Of a stretch of 64,000 bases of DNA, positions 26,427-50,150 are shown in pieces. The DNA is taken from NCBI RefSeq assembly GCF_016859285.1, contig NC_053417.1, positions 16,276,706 to 16,340,705 on the forward strand, in the 5' to 3' direction. The position numbers and the translations under genes were made by a program. Source of the DNA: Xiphias gladius. Lineage: Eukaryota > Chordata > Actinopteri > Istiophoriformes > Xiphiidae. The notes under the pieces are model-generated. The model saw only the letters and a list, made by a program, of their open reading frames with translations, ran no database searches and was not told the origin of the DNA. Every line of letters begins with the position of its first letter. Positions within the stretch are counted from its first letter, which is position 1.

Positions 26427-29400
26427 CCACACTGATGAAGTCAACCTTACTCCTCTGTGGAATTTGGATTAGTCCAGTACTGCAAATGAGCTGAACTCAC
26501 CGTGACTCTTAGTGAGAAGACTGGAATTAAGAGTGACACTCAAAAAATTAGGAAATCACACACACCTGGTTGCGAGATACAAAAGTATGTTCTGTTAACT
26601 GAAATAATATTCTGTAATCAATCTTCTTTGAAATTAGTGGGAGATATTTACTATCTAATGCCATCTTTCCCCCTTTCCATGAGTGGATCAAGAGCAGAGT
26701 TATTACTGCATATGGGTCATTAGGACATGAACATTACTTATAAGGTAAATTAGCCGCAGCTTTGTCCAGCCTTTGTTTGTTAATGTGAGGCATCATTTTA
26801 TTCTGAAAATCCTGTCAGCCGCAGCCTGAGCAATGCAGTCACACTCTCAGATGGGGCCTGATGTCATAGTGAAAGATCTATCGCCAGAAGTTCAGCAGCT
26901 GAATAAAGACGAAGAAGAAATCCTTTGACACGATTTAAAGATAAGACTGAGCGTCGCTGCGCTCTGTCATGAAGCTCCCGAGTTGTGTTGCCCACATCAA
27001 CAAACTGAAAGAGAGACAGAGCTACAGAATCTCAGGTGAAATGTGAAATTGGCTCAGAGCAGGCAGGTGGTTCAAACAGAGCAGCATACTACCTACAGGT
27101 TTTTACACATTTATTTTCCTGTAATGCTTTCTTGAAAATCTATCACATCAAGAGATCTATTAATTAAAAAAAAAAAGTAAAATATCTGATTGAAATCAGA
27201 GAGAAAAATCATGTTACAAGTTATATGAGCAAACACATATTCAATTCAAGTAAATGTGTGTGTGTGTGTGTGTATGTGTGTGCTCAGAAGTGCACAGAGA
27301 AAGAGACCCAGTGAACCCACCCATTTGGCATTAACACAGACTTCTAAACTTATTCATACACTCCTCAAAATACCAAACGGCTCACAGTTGAGTTTCAAAA
27401 CATTGAAAGTCAGCTGGGAGGAGATTTTGGCATGTGTGGGAGCTATAAGGCATTTTTGACATCAGGGTGTATCTCTTTTTGAAGGTTTAGTCCATTTACA
27501 AAAAAAAAAAAAATTGATATATTCTTCAATGCATTTTTAAAGCGTATGTCAGTGTTTTAGATTTTCTTGAAAGAATAGTTTTACATTTACACTTACATTT
27601 ATTTGCTTTTGTGCCAAGAGTTAGATGAGAGGACTGATACCGCTCTTGTGTATGTCCACACAATATGAAGCCAGAGCCAGAAGCCAGTTAGCTTAGTTTA
27701 GCAAACTGCTAGTCTGGCTCTGTCCAGAAGTAACAAAATCTGCCTGCCGGTACCTCTAGGTTACGTGCCAGACTATTTCTTGGCTTCCTGGACTCGCCGC
27801 TGGTTGCCTGAAGTCAATGTGCCCAACCGAGAAATAGTAACATAACGTAACTCCTTGTAAAACCACAACTTGTCTAAGTAACTAAGTAAAATAAGATGTA
27901 CCGTGTTCATTAGTGAGTTTTAGAAGTAATGGTAGGCAGATTTTGTTACCTTTCCAGTCTTAATGGTAAGCTAACAACAAAAACAACAAATTATTCCTTT
28001 AAACTCTTCTTTACTTCTATGCAATTAATATTTTTCATTATTTTATTGTTGTCTAAATTGTGTTATCTTCGCATGGTAATGCAGTTGTTAGGTTCCTTAA
28101 AGAAGCTTAATCTGTATTACCACACAACACACTCAACTTTTTTATGGACAAAAACGAATGCAGGTATATCATACTTATGGCCTATTTAAAGTGATGGATT
28201 ACTGCAAGCATGTTTCATTTCATAATCTAAAAAATGAACTGAAACAAACAGCCGGAGCAGTAATGTAAAGTACCAATAATTATGGTAAAAAAACAAACCC
28301 ACAGATATGGTCCTTTAATCCAGAGGCTTTGAAAAGGTTTGTGCTCTGATTATCTCTACAACAAGACATGGAATTGTTACATAAGAAAAACAATTACCGC
28401 TTTGTAGTAGCCTGCTGACATAGTGGAGCTGCTGCGGCTGAAGGTGCCGTTTGCTTTGGATGGAGCAAACTTGAACTGTCCGAACTGGACATATGTTGTC
28501 TGTGGAGTCGGGCCTGTTAAAAGAGGAGACGTGACAAAAACTGATCCAGTGATGACTTTTTTTTTTTAATCCTACAGACATTACTAAGGGTAGATTGACA
28601 AATGACCAGCAAACTGAAACACACCTATTTGGATAAATGTAAAGGTGATAATCAAACCTCCAGTAAGCATCAAACATGCTGGCAAGGCAGCACGAGGATG
28701 TTGTAGGAAATTGGTGTCTTTATGTTTCCATCAGGTTTCCATCACACTGATCATTTCAACAATGTGTGTTTTGACTTTTCCTTTTCATTATTATGAGAGG
28801 TATGTTGTTATTCATATAAAATATCCGTCCACGTGTGTGTGGTGATTTCTGCTTCACAAAGACTTGCACTACTGTTGAATACTCCCTTTACAAAAGTTTT
28901 TAACTTAATTACATTTAGTAAAATCCCAACCCTAATTTCACACCCAACATGGCTGATCATCAGTTACAGAGGTGTCAGACTGACTCAGGTGTGTGTCACT
29001 CGATAAGCATCTAGCGTCTGCTTCCCTGCTTCCCTGGCCTTACAATCTCTTATAGACGCAATCCGTTAACTGACATCGGACAATTAAAAGAGGGGTTTGA
29101 AGACTACAGATGAATAAAGTAATGCACTAATACATAAATCAAACTTAAAAAGGATATACAAACAACTTATTAAACTATATCAGATTCATTTCAAATATTC
29201 AGTAGCTAAATTAAAAAAATCTGGGAATTACTACACTACATTTTAAGAAAGGGAAATAAAGAGCCGAATCCACAGATATGTTTAAGAGGTATATAAAAGA
29301 AATTTAAAAGGTGGATTTTTTCAATTTGCAATGTGATTTACAATTTTGTTCTCCATTTTTCACTCGCCACTTCTGTATTTTTACTTTGGTGGCTTTGTTT

Positions 29401-31530
29401 TGGCCTTGGTAAATCTGAGCCCAAAGGTGCACCTTAATCTGATAGTGTGCATGAGTGTTTCTTCGTCGATACACTGTTCAACTGGATCCATTTACTGGTG
29501 GACTGATTTAAATTAATTAATTATAATTAAATTAATTAAATTAAATTGTTTTAATCCGTAACATGTTTGATCAAATGTATGTATACTGTGTTGTGAGCTG
29601 AGGAAAATCCAGCCACTACGTAGGAGCATGGTTTAGCACCTCTGCCACTGTCTGTCTTGTTGGATGATTCATGTGAATGTGAGGCTCGCCCTGAGACCTC
29701 ACCATTTCAGGATTACGGCAGTCCACAAACAAAAATGCAATCAGCTCCATTGTGTTGGGGCAGCAGCAGAAACGTCAGAGGGCGATATGTCTCATAGCCT
29801 CAGCGCATAGAACCAGAACTGTCTGCATGTCATGACAGCACTAAGGATAAGTGAGAGAATATGCCTTTTTGTAATTTGTTGGACCTGCCCCTTGGTCCTG
29901 GCCCTTAACAGGAAAATCCACAGTGGCGAGTGTCCAACTAATGTCTGACGTTATCATCTTTGTCACTACACAACATAAGTAAAACAGATTTTTTCGAACA
30001 GAATAATTACTTTAATATGACTGTATGAGTCTCAAACTCTGAATAATGTTCCGCTGATCATTTTTTTGCCCCAGTATTAAAGCTACGGGTACCTGGATAA
30101 TCTCAGGGGTGTGTGCAACTCTAACCTTGTGGCTGTGTTTCTTATTATTCAGTGTCTATGTACTGCTGTTTGTTTTCTAGAAATTTCCCTGAGCAAAGTA
30201 TTCCCGGACAGCTCTTAAGCTTTTTTTTTTTTTTTTTAGAACAAAGGACAGAATAACAGATAGGGACTTAAAGGGAGAAACCAATTTCAATTTTCATTGT
30301 AAAGAGTTCATTTTGAAGCTATTCATGGAGTGGAGCAGAGACGATAAACATTTATTCTTCAGGCACAACCTTCAGAGTCTGAGGTAAAGTTTTTTTTCAC
30401 TTGGTTGTTACCGGATTTGGCTGTGTGCCTCCCATACGGGCTACAGTTTTCTGTGTGTACTATCAGTTGCAATCACTTGTTGAAGGTTTTAAACCCACCA
30501 GAGGTGTCCTTATCATGCATATCACAAATTTCACAATCAGTTCTAAGCATTTTCAGGGTCAGTAAGACAGTAAAGTAGGAAAGTAAGATACAGATAGCCT
30601 ACTTCGCAGGTGACTAAGTACTGATAAATTCCTCTATTGCCCTATAACAACCATGCACTACATCTCAACTCAACAGGGGGACATGCACACATTTCACAAG
30701 ATAAAAATACATTATTTGTTTCAGAATTTTGCCAAATACCAGGGTTGTTTGGACAGACTGTAACTGTGAAAATGTGTCTGTGTGTGTGTGTTGGGGCTTT
30801 TGCCAGCCCCTGGGCTTTATTCCCAACTCACAGCGAGAAACAGCCCTGAACCGCACAGGATCAACGCTGCGTGTCTCTCCCAGTGCTGTTTCTCAGAGCT
30901 CACACCAACAGAACTCACTTTGTTGCTCAGCAGCAGGGGAGAAATAAAAAAATGCGACTCCCCAGCTGTTACCCTTTTTTTTTTTTTTTTTTTCCCAAGT
31001 CGTCAGTCTCTCACACCAAACGAGCTTGGACTGGAAACGGTTTATCCTCACGGTCTGGTCCTGAGAGATTTGTTGGCCAAAGACGCGGCACAGGAAAACA
31101 GCGTGGTCATCCCGTTTGAAGGATGCAACCACTGCTTCTGGGGAAGTTTAGTGACTCGCGCGGATCGCAGGAAACACCAGTTGTATAATGTTGGTGCCTT
31201 AGCTAGTTAACAAGTATAAACGTGATTATGTTAGGATGCATGAAAGACAACACCGCGGGTCATGGCAAATGAGGAGGTTACAACACAGGATATGACTCGG
31301 TATTATTCATAACATGGTGTGGTTTTAAAGGGATTTTATTCCATACTTGTAGGCGATGGAGACAGGGAGCCGTTGTTCCCGGGTTTGGACTTGCTCCTCT
31401 TGATGGTGTGCACCTGATCCAGCACGCGCTGCTGCCCCGAGCGCAGCTTGTCGTCGGAGGGGAGCGCGAGCGACGTGTCCTCCGCGCCCCCGATGGTCAT
31501 CGCCGATCGCAGCGGCTCCGGTGCCATCAT
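16513..31530 (-). CDS. pkp1: plakophilin-1
   Basis: Plakophilin-1 is an armadillo-repeat protein of desmosomal plaques that binds desmoplakin, keratins and cadherins. There are fourteen coding exons on the minus strand: 31347-31530, 28398-28513, 23747-23938, 23411-23607, 23126-23267, 22609-22816, 21371-21539, 20479-20596, 19075-19242, 18804-18980, 18333-18486, 18049-18235, 17140-17224 and 16513-16587. Total 2172 nt, 723 residues; human PKP1 has 726 or 747. The head domain (about residues 1-230) contains STLALPSD-like SLALPSDDK, a QVHTIKRSKSK block and SRSDPAL. The arm repeats contain AAAGALRNLVF, GLLWNLSSADELKGEL, NATGCLRNLS, SVENCACILHNLTYQLE and SKKDATLEACCGALQNLTAS. Start: two ATGs in tandem at 31530 and 31527; the second has the better context (A at -3, G at +4). 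The last exon gives a tail ending SVQIIE, different from human SRF. It is convergent with tnnt2. Large introns carry transposon copies. Confidence 0.96.
20065..20285. mobile_element. family B repeat, decayed copy, in pkp1 intron
   Basis: It shares ACCAACGATTAATTCCTCAA, the GTGAAAAATGTCTGTC block and the AAGCCCAAGATGAGGTC block with a fish repeat whose consensus I recall as having ATTAATCGATTA-type ends. Related copies are at 20976-21293 and 52018-52255. No coding capacity is seen. Confidence 0.55.
20624..20659. repeat. perfect 15-bp inverted repeat in pkp1 intron
   Basis: The left arm ATGTTAGTGTTTCCA (20624-20638) and the right arm TGGAAACACTAACAT (20645-20659) are exact reverse complements around a 6-base loop TCTGCG. 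It lies 28 bases upstream of a pkp1 exon in transcript direction, so it would fold close to that exon's 3' splice site in the pre-mRNA. Confidence 0.85.
20976..21293. mobile_element. family B inverted-repeat element in pkp1 intron
   Basis: It begins near CGGCAACTAGTGATTATTTT and ends near AATAGTTGATCACTGG. Inner blocks include GATGTCTTCAAATGTCTTAT and ATTTTGTCCGACCAAGAG. It is about 320 bp and has no ORF. It has the same family pattern as 20065-20285 and 52018-52255. Confidence 0.65.
25850..26053. mobile_element. family C transposon, left end eroded, in pkp1 intron
   Basis: The right terminus GGTGCACCTAATAAAGTGGC (26029-26048) matches that of the element at 52519-53001. The inner block CTAATACAACGGTTCTGCC (about 25858) matches CCAATACAACAGCTGAGCC there. 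The left terminal repeat is too diverged to recognise. Confidence 0.6.
26364..26423. repeat. CA microsatellite in pkp1 intron
   Basis: CA dinucleotide tract of about 30 units within the large pkp1 intron between exons at 23938 and 28398. Confidence 0.95.
27568..28002. mobile_element. family A element, near complete, in pkp1 intron
   Basis: The left end AAGAATAGTTTTACATTTAC and the right end AAATTATTCCTTTAAA are rough inverse repeats. The inner left block AGTTAGATGAGAGGACTGAT matches the copies at 7770 and 14661. The inner segment AACAAAATCTGCCTGCCGGT (27735) reappears inverted near 27930, so the element is partly self-complementary. Confidence 0.65.
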
Positions 31531-31900
31531 CTTCCAGGATCGGTGCCTTTTCCCGCGAACGGATCGATTCAATCGGTTTCTAAAGACGGAACCAAGCGAA
31601 TAGAACAAAACAAAAAAAAAAACGAAAAGCAAAAACAAAAAGCAAAGAAAAAAGAAAAAAAAAAAAAACACACACACACACACACACACACAAAGTGCAG
31701 GCCCGGAGGAGATGAGCGGTGGCCGGACTCAGCGAAGTGGACGTTGCGAATCTGCCAAGTATGTACGTAGGCTTAGTGTTCCCAGAGCTGGGGCGTTGAA
31801 CTCCACCCACCGGGACCGCGCCCCGTCGAGGTGGGACCAGGAGGGTTCACATGCAGGTACGGTGTGAAAGGAGGGGCCGCGGCGGAACGTGTGTGATATC
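31347..31900 (-). promoter_or_regulatory. pkp1: CpG-rich promoter and first exon region of pkp1
   Basis: The first coding exon (31347-31530) and the sequence just upstream are clearly richer in G, C and CpG than the surrounding introns (for example GCGCGAGCGACGTGTCC near 31462). This suggests a CpG-island promoter. An A-rich tract and a CA tract (31668-31692) lie in or near the 5' UTR. No TATA box was chosen. The extent is approximate. Confidence 0.5.
31668..31692. repeat. CA microsatellite near pkp1 start
   Basis: Short CA tract next to an A-rich run, 140-160 bases upstream of the pkp1 start codon. Confidence 0.9.
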
Positions 31901-32046
31901 TGCGCGACTGTGAGACAAATGAGGATTAGCACAAGCAGCTTTTTTTTTTTTTTGCTGTGAAGGGAGGGAGAATGCCGGGGTCCCCGCAGCCCTCAGCAAC
32001 CAGCATTTACTCTTGTGTCATAGTGAAATGTCTCCTTCTCTCTCAA

Positions 32047-32280
32047 CCCAGCCGGTCGAGGCAGACGGCCGCCCGCCATGAGCCGGGTTCTGTCCAAGGT
32101 TTCTACCTGTTAAAAGGACGTTTCTCCATGCCGCTGTCGCCAAGTGCTTGCTCATGGGGGAACGTTGGGTCTCTGAAAATATAATTACAAAGGGGACTGT
32201 CTAGACCTGCTCTCCATGAAAAGTGCCCCGAGCTAACGTCTGGTATGATTTGGCTCTATATCAATAAAATTGAATTGAAG
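32047..32280 (+). mobile_element. dispersed retroelement-like 3' tail
   Basis: The blocks GCCGGTCGAGGCAGACGGCC, TTTCTACCTGTTAAAAGGA, CAAGTGCTTGCTCATGGGG, and the ending AATAAAATTGAATTGAAG match a repeat I recall as very common in spiny-rayed fish, ending in a short ATTGA-type tandem. It is probably the 3' end of a LINE or a SINE; the class is not certain. Confidence 0.6.
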
Positions 32281-32284
32281 TGAA

Positions 32285-33070
32285 CTGAACTCTGGAAAGA
32301 CGTTCTGTGGACAGATGAAGTTACAAATGAGCTCTCTGGCCACGATCGTCAAAGGTGCGTTTGGAGAAAAAAAAAAGGAGCAGCATTGCAACACTTTGCA
32401 ATCTGGATGGAAATATCCACTTTTAGGTTGTTTGACAGCCAGTGACACAGGAAATGTAGAGACAGAGGGAAGAATGGATTCCAATAAATATCAACAAAGT
32501 CTGGATCCAAATGTCCTGTAGTCAGTCAAAAAAGTGAAACTGAAAAGAGGCTGGCTTCTACAACAGGACAATGATCCAAAGCAGACCCTCAAAATCCACC
32601 ACGAACTACTTCAAGAAACACAAGCTGAAGCTTCTGGAACGGTCCCCACAGGCCCCCGATTTGAACATTATTGAAAAAAAATCTATGGGTAGGTCTTAAA
32701 CATGCTGGGTGTTCAAGACGGAACTAGAAACATCTCAGAGCTTGAGGTGATCTGCAAGAAAAGTGAGTGAAAATTCCTTAATCAAGAAGGGAAAGACTCA
32801 GCTGCTCCAAAAAGCATTTGCAAACTGTGACATCTGCAAAAGGAGGGTTTACTAAATACTGACTTAGTAGGGTGCCCAAACGTTTGATCCAGCCACAATT
32901 AGTTTAATTTTTTCTTTTTTTTTGTATAAGAGTCCATTATCATTTGAAGAAAGGCTCATTTTTAATGTCTGGTTGCTGTAGGGACCTTCTTTTCATTAAA
33001 AAAAAAAAAAAAAAATCAGCAAAATATGTGATTTGCCCAGGGGTGTCCAAACTTTTGCGTACAGCTGTAT
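32285..33070 (+). mobile_element. decayed Tc1/mariner transposon (transposase pseudogene)
   Basis: Translated pieces in shifting frames show the Tc1-type DDE signature order: a TDE motif near 32316, QDNDPK near 32568 followed by a KIHH-like stretch, and PDLNIIE near 32660. Stops and frameshifts separate them, so no enzyme is encoded. The right end, near 33040-33070, has GGGGTGTCCAAACTTTTGCG, a typical Tc1-family terminus. A similar sequence, GGTGCCCAAACGTTTGATCC, lies at 32871. The left terminus is not recognisable. Confidence 0.75.
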
Positions 33071-35061
33071 ATAATAGTGTACCCATCACACGGGCCATTT
33101 TTCTGCATTAAGAGTACTTTCATTTTTGATACTGTAGGCTACTTTACATTGCAGGACTTTTATGTTGCAGTATTGCTATTTTTACTTAAGTAAAGTAAAC
33201 ACTGTACACTGTAGTTAAATTTAGCTTCACTTCAACCAGCTACAACATTAAAATGCTGGGTACAACTTTCTGATAAGTTATAAATAATTGCAGAACGGTT
33301 TTATTACTATTTATTGAATAGTTAATTGGGACTTTATAGATGTATTATCAAAATTATATAAAATTTTTTTTTTTAAATTTATAACTTTTTAAGGATTTGT
33401 GATTTTATGATTTTGCTATATAAACAAAAATACTTTAATAAGATACTCATACAAAAAAAATGCAAAAAACAATTAAAAAAGAAAAAAGACACACCAACAT
33501 GAGCACATCTACACGTACATCTGCATGCACATAGATCCATACCATATACATGCACCCATGTACATAAATACAAATCCATACACAAATAAACATTTATGGT
33601 TTTGTCTATCATTATCTTTTTTTTTTCCATCTATTCCATCGTTTCCATCTATTAGTATGGAAAACTAATTTTTTTTACGATCTGATTGATTGTTGAGGAC
33701 AGAGGTCAGGGCATGGGCAAGCATAAGTTGACCTGAGAAGGGAGCAAAGAAAAAGGGAGGAATCAGGAATAGAACGAAAGGGATAAACGAGATTTAAGAA
33801 AGACCAGGAGGATAGAGAGAGGGAAAAAAGGAGACGATAATATGAGCACATACACTCTGCATAACCGGATTGTTTTGAATACGTTTCTGCAGGTGATTTT
33901 TTCCCACCACACCCTGCACCTCAGTTCTGCCAAGATAACAAAAGTCATGTGGGTAATGTCCCTGTCATACATGTGTATGTGTGTGTGTGTGTGTGTGTTT
34001 ATGACAATGTACAGTAAGTCACAGGTGGTGCAGATAAACTTAGCCCGTCTTTGCACATCCCTACCAGAGTTTTTATCTGAGAGAGACGGAGAAACAGGAG
34101 TCAGAGATATGTTTTTAAAAATCTCTGATTCTTACTGATAGTGTGAATCTATCCAAGTAGGTGATATTTTTGCCTCTGGGCAAAGCCGTATTGTTTGACT
34201 AGATTTAATAGCTGAAGACCAGAACAAGGAAAATGGGATGTAGTAGATTACTGATTTTAGGTGAGATACGGCAATGAGTAAGCTGTTATCTGTCAGCTAT
34301 ATTCTTGTACTGGGTTGGCCGACTGAAGTGGTAAGGTACGACACCCTGCCCGACGGCTTTGTGTGCGTGTCATTGTTTACCACTTGCAGTTTTGGCAGTA
34401 TGGCATTGGTAAATAGAGCCTTCACAGACAGATAACATTCTGACTAATGTCTGCGAACAAAAGAGCCAAAGGAGAGTGTGCGCCTGAATGGTTAACCATG
34501 ACAATAAGAACATCTGCAGGAAGGCAAATGTCAATCTGAAGCTTTGTCACATTTTCTGCAGTTATGTGTAACGGTGAACACCAACAAGTGGACAAGTGCT
34601 CATTGTTGTTGTAAGGAGAAATTGTTCTCACTTTGCCAAAAAATACCTCAAAGCAAAAGGTCAAGTGAAGTGAGCATTGTCACTACCCTTTTTGTAGCCT
34701 GGATGTAGACAATATGGACTGCTGCTAGAATGTCTGTCTGTGAAGTCAAACCTCGGTAAAAGTGCTCTTAGCAAAGTCCACCAAGCACATAAAATGAGTA
34801 ATTTATTGTAACATAGATAATTTCATAAGTACACACTAAGATCTGTGAAGACACGACTGTTATATAAATGTGATATGTAACTGTGAAGGGAAGACATGAT
34901 GTGAGTGAGCGCGAGCATGTAAGAGAAGAGGAACACGGACTGGTCGGGGGCATTATGTATGTGGAGAGGGTAAAGCCTCTGCATGAGAGGGGTTTAGATA
35001 CATCACACCTAACTCCATACTGACATATGCAAGCTTACAACATTGTGGTAAAACTGAGGCA

Positions 35062-35080
35062 ATGGCGCCATCTGGCAGGC
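35062..35080 (-). promoter_or_regulatory. CTCF-like motif
   Basis: The minus strand reads CCTGCCAGATGGCGCC, agreeing at about 10 of 12 core positions with the recalled vertebrate consensus CCASYAGRKGGC. It lies between tead3 and pkp1. Motif only. Confidence 0.3.
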
Positions 35081-35727
35081 CAAACGAGAACCGCAGTCTC
35101 TGTGGTATAAAACTTTTTTAACAGTGTGGGTGAAGGGCAATGACAACTTGAGGGTAATTAAACTGAGATCACAGAAGTGGGGTCCCACTGGAGGTTTAGG
35201 AATTAGGATGGGGGCTGGATATTTTCATGATGCTAGTGCTAAAATTATATTGTAATAGGTACAAAAATGACACTTTCATACCTTATTTTGAGATTTTCTT
35301 TCCCTTGAGTTAACAAAATGTCTCTCAATGCATCAGTGTTAAATGTTGTCATCACACAAGTACCTGTACAAGAATTTTGCAAAAATAAAAGTCTTAATCT
35401 AGCAGAGTTATGAATTACATAAGAAAATGTGATTAAATATCCTAATAAAATAAAAAGATTAAGAATGCGGTTAAGCATTTGTGACGACTTTGATTACCTG
35501 ACAGATCAATATTTTATGATACATATGAATTGGTACTTGCACAGTACTGAGGTTGGATATCCAGCCCCCATTGGTACCGCATATGGAATTTCACCGAACT
35601 AGGGTATTATAGGTTAAAATTTAGAGGAATTTTAGATTTTATTAATGATTGTTTCCTCTTTCAAGCAGCTGTCAAACTATTACTATTAAGACTCTAAAGA
35701 GTACATGATTCTGCAAACACCATCTGA

Positions 35728-35733
35728 TTTTAT
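35728..35733 (-). other. tead3: candidate polyadenylation signal of tead3
   Basis: TTTATT on the plus strand (AATAAA on the minus strand), about 1.8 kb after the tead3 stop. Another candidate is at 35638-35643. Long 3' UTRs are usual for TEAD genes. The choice is uncertain. Confidence 0.35.
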
Positions 35734-37563
35734 TGGTACAACATAAAGGCACAGATTTAATTCACCGAGCAGACTTGACCAAAGGAGTGATGAGGCACAG
35801 CCAACCAGAGTACACAGACAGGAAAGAAATAATAAAACAAAACACTTCTGGCTGACCACACAGTGAATATTAAATGAAGATCTTATTTAAAACTGAACCA
35901 GTCGGCTCTTTCTTCCATGATACAAAGTCACAAAACAAATCATCGTTACCTTCCACATGGTTAAAAATGATCCGGCCAGGAGTGCGCGTTTGCGTAAAAT
36001 AGGATTTACTATAATAATAATGATTAAAAAAAAAATGCTGGTAGCCATGTGTACCAGAAATCAAAAACATTACATAGAACAAAAGAAAGAAAAAAAAAAG
36101 CAAGTGTCAGTTGAACAGTTTCTTAGTGTTATCAGGCAAAAAAATCTACCCCAGTGCACTCTGGGTGACCTTAGTGTGGTCTGTACCATACATCATTTTG
36201 CATAAATCAAAAAAGAAAAAACTGAAACACCCATCATTTATGATGTTTAGTGTAACACTTCTAGCTGTGCTGGTGAAATACAAAAAATGAAACAATTTAC
36301 CTTGTTTTGGCTTATAAAACAGTACCATTACAAGTGTAGTGTACACATCCTATACATCAGTGCTCCTCAGGTTAAGGCTTTGAACCAAAGCACATTCTTA
36401 TCCCAACTCACGTGGAGGTAGAAATACTGCAGCAAGCCCACACAGTCAGAGTAAAAACAGTATCATGTCTATGAACAGTAAGGTAATTCTTTCATTCAAA
36501 ATGCTGCTGACACCCAAGTGTGAACTGAATCTGAAACTGGCTGTGAACTATTTTGTTGTTTCCAAAGTCAAGCGAGCCAAACTTTCTAACACCACCTTGA
36601 GATTTGATCAAAATTTTTCCCTCCACACCATTTACCACTGGAAACCTTGAAAGCAAACACGCCTAAAATGATGGCTCTCTTTACACTTTGACACTGTTTC
36701 AAATATAAATATGACTTGTAGGTCTTTACATGTAATGCATTATAATCTGAGAAGAGGCACACTCATACTTTGTGTCACATGATCCTTACCAGTTTTAATT
36801 AAACAGACTGAAGATCATGACTCCACTTTAAGAAGTGATAGAAGATACACCAATGTAGGCTCATTCAATTCCTACCTTAGAGACAATACAAACTGTACAA
36901 GAAATAGTAATTGTGGCAGAGTAACATTAACACTGATTAAATGATTTGTTTGCCAACCTATATTCAAACTCGTCTCACATCAGTCACACCTATGATGTAA
37001 ATGTGTACGCATGAAAAATTCCCTGAAATGGTCATTTTCATTTCTAGTGCATCACAGCTACAAATCCACTGTATACAATGGAAGAATATCACATATTAAA
37101 CTTGATATACTGTAATTAGCCCTTTTGATGGTTTCCTTTAGGATGTTTATCGTATGTTTGTCAATGGAATAACTTTCTCATGAAAATGAAGAAGCCTATT
37201 TTGAGCCTGACATTGTGAGATGATCCGTTGATCCGATGCTCTCTGTGACTGAGTAATTACATTGGATAACACTCACTGATAATTATGCAAAGAATGATAC
37301 TATGTTTTGGTTGAAACCTACAAAATATAAATTTCACTTTAGTTTTTAAAGGGATGTTGTAGAGATGTGGGCCATGTTTGCAGCAATGGAAATACATACA
37401 CATTAAACAAAAGGTGTGACCACAGCGGGACTGTTGGTCTGTTAAAACAAGTGTGTGTTTAGAGTAGAGGAGTGGGGTTTCTGTGTGTTTGAGCTGGAAA
37501 TAGTGTTTATGCTCTATGTATCAAAAAGTCTGTGGAGAGTCTCTGCATGCACGCAACGTGCTG

Positions 37564-48696
<11,133 letters not shown>

Positions 48697-49899
48697 GATG
48701 ACGGCTCCAGCCACAACACACCTTGAACATACAGGACAATACGTTTCTAATAATTTTGTGGTGCTGTAGAACATTTTAGAGAGAAGTGCTACAACAGATC
48801 ATGTACTGGATTTGACATGATGATCACACGTCACATTCAAAAAATTTTTTGATTGGTGATTATTAATTGTAGTAATAAAAAATAAGTAAAACACAAGCAA
48901 TAATTATCAAGTTAAATTCCAACACGGAGCATCAAAAAAAAAAAAAAAAAAAAGGAACTAATGTAAATGACAATTCTTGTTCTGTATCCAGGTTTAAACT
49001 TGGGCTTTCTTCCACATTAAAAAAGCATTAGAACAAAATATCTACCACAATGCAGAGCAGTATTTATTTTGATAGCCGGTGAATTTAGAAAAAAAAAGCA
49101 AGGGTAAAGAAATTAATGCAGCTGTCTCATGGATGTTTTGAAAACTAAGTACAGTTTTAAACCATCTATTAAAGCAACATATACAAACCCTAAAGTGTAT
49201 AGTCTGTGAACTGGTAATAATAAACAAAGGGCATTTTTGCGGTTAGAGAAATTAACTTTTTCTTCAACTCACCAACTGCTGAAATTAAGTAACACACACA
49301 ACTACCCACAACGATAGCAGCTTAGAAATCTATTTTGTCTCTTACATTGGTTAGGAGGGGAAAAAATATGAAAACCCTGAATCTGATTCCTGAAAAACAC
49401 CTTTTGTTGTTGTCCATATGAAACTTTTTGTAAGTCTTAAACCAAACCTTAACTGACTGGACATCTTTTAAAATACCTTATTCTGGAAGGTGAGAACTGG
49501 AGAAATGGTCTGTGAGCAATACAGAGCATGGTAGGATGTCAAAGCAGAGTTGAATGCTGTATCAGCACTGAACTGCACTTGGGCTAGAGTTATAAAATGT
49601 GGTTTGATTTAAAACTAGAAGCAATAAAATCATGGCAAAGTATTAGAGCCTGGAGATGGGGAGAAGGGGTTTCCCTAACAAGTAAAATCTGAGAACTGGC
49701 TCTGGCAATGTATATATATTCTACGAGAAAAACATCTAAATTTGTCAATCTTCAGAAATTTTGCAAGGCCATATACACCATGGTAACGTTTATTTATATA
49801 TCTCTGGGTAGATAAAGTCTTTGTGGGTATTAATGTTGCAAACCAAGGAGCAGAACAGATCTGAGCAGGAGTTGGTCAGAGACATCCCCAGGCCAGAGA

Positions 49900-50150
49900 A
49901 AAATGGACAGCTACACAGAATCTCTAGGCACCTGTGCCTGAGGGCTTTTTTGAGGTGGAGGTCTTTTCCCCCTCCAGAAACGATTGGAGTGGACATTAGC
50001 ATGGTGGAGGACCATGGTGGTTCCGAGCCATATCAATTTGAGCCGTTGGCTCCAGCCCCAGTAATGCCTGGAGCCGGAGCTTTTGGACCCAAGCATGTAG
50101 TTAAAAAAAGCAATCTTGTGAAAACTGCCGATTGCAAATGTACATAGCAG
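49900..50150 (+). mobile_element. possible remnant of a transposon-encoded ORF
   Basis: A 108-residue frame (49821-50147) in tead3 intron 1 contains SEPYQFEP followed by a proline/alanine-rich run. I recall EPYQFEP-type motifs (P2X7 intracellular-domain-like) from transposon-borne proteins in fish. There is no other family evidence. Confidence 0.25.

Larger units (their letters stand above)
31901..35700. other. intergenic region between pkp1 promoter and tead3 3' end
   Basis: No intact gene is seen. The first third is occupied by a dispersed-repeat tail and a decayed Tc1/mariner copy. The rest is AT-rich sequence with short TG and A/T runs and one CTCF-like motif (35062-35080). I see no supported exon. 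Confidence 0.6.

Noticed and set aside
48722-48774. In-frame ATG upstream of the tead3 first coding exon as the start
   Set aside because: It lies upstream of an acceptor-like AG, in probable intron. The encoded [13 protein letters not shown] has no TEAD similarity, whereas the ATT start gives a TEAD-like N-terminus.
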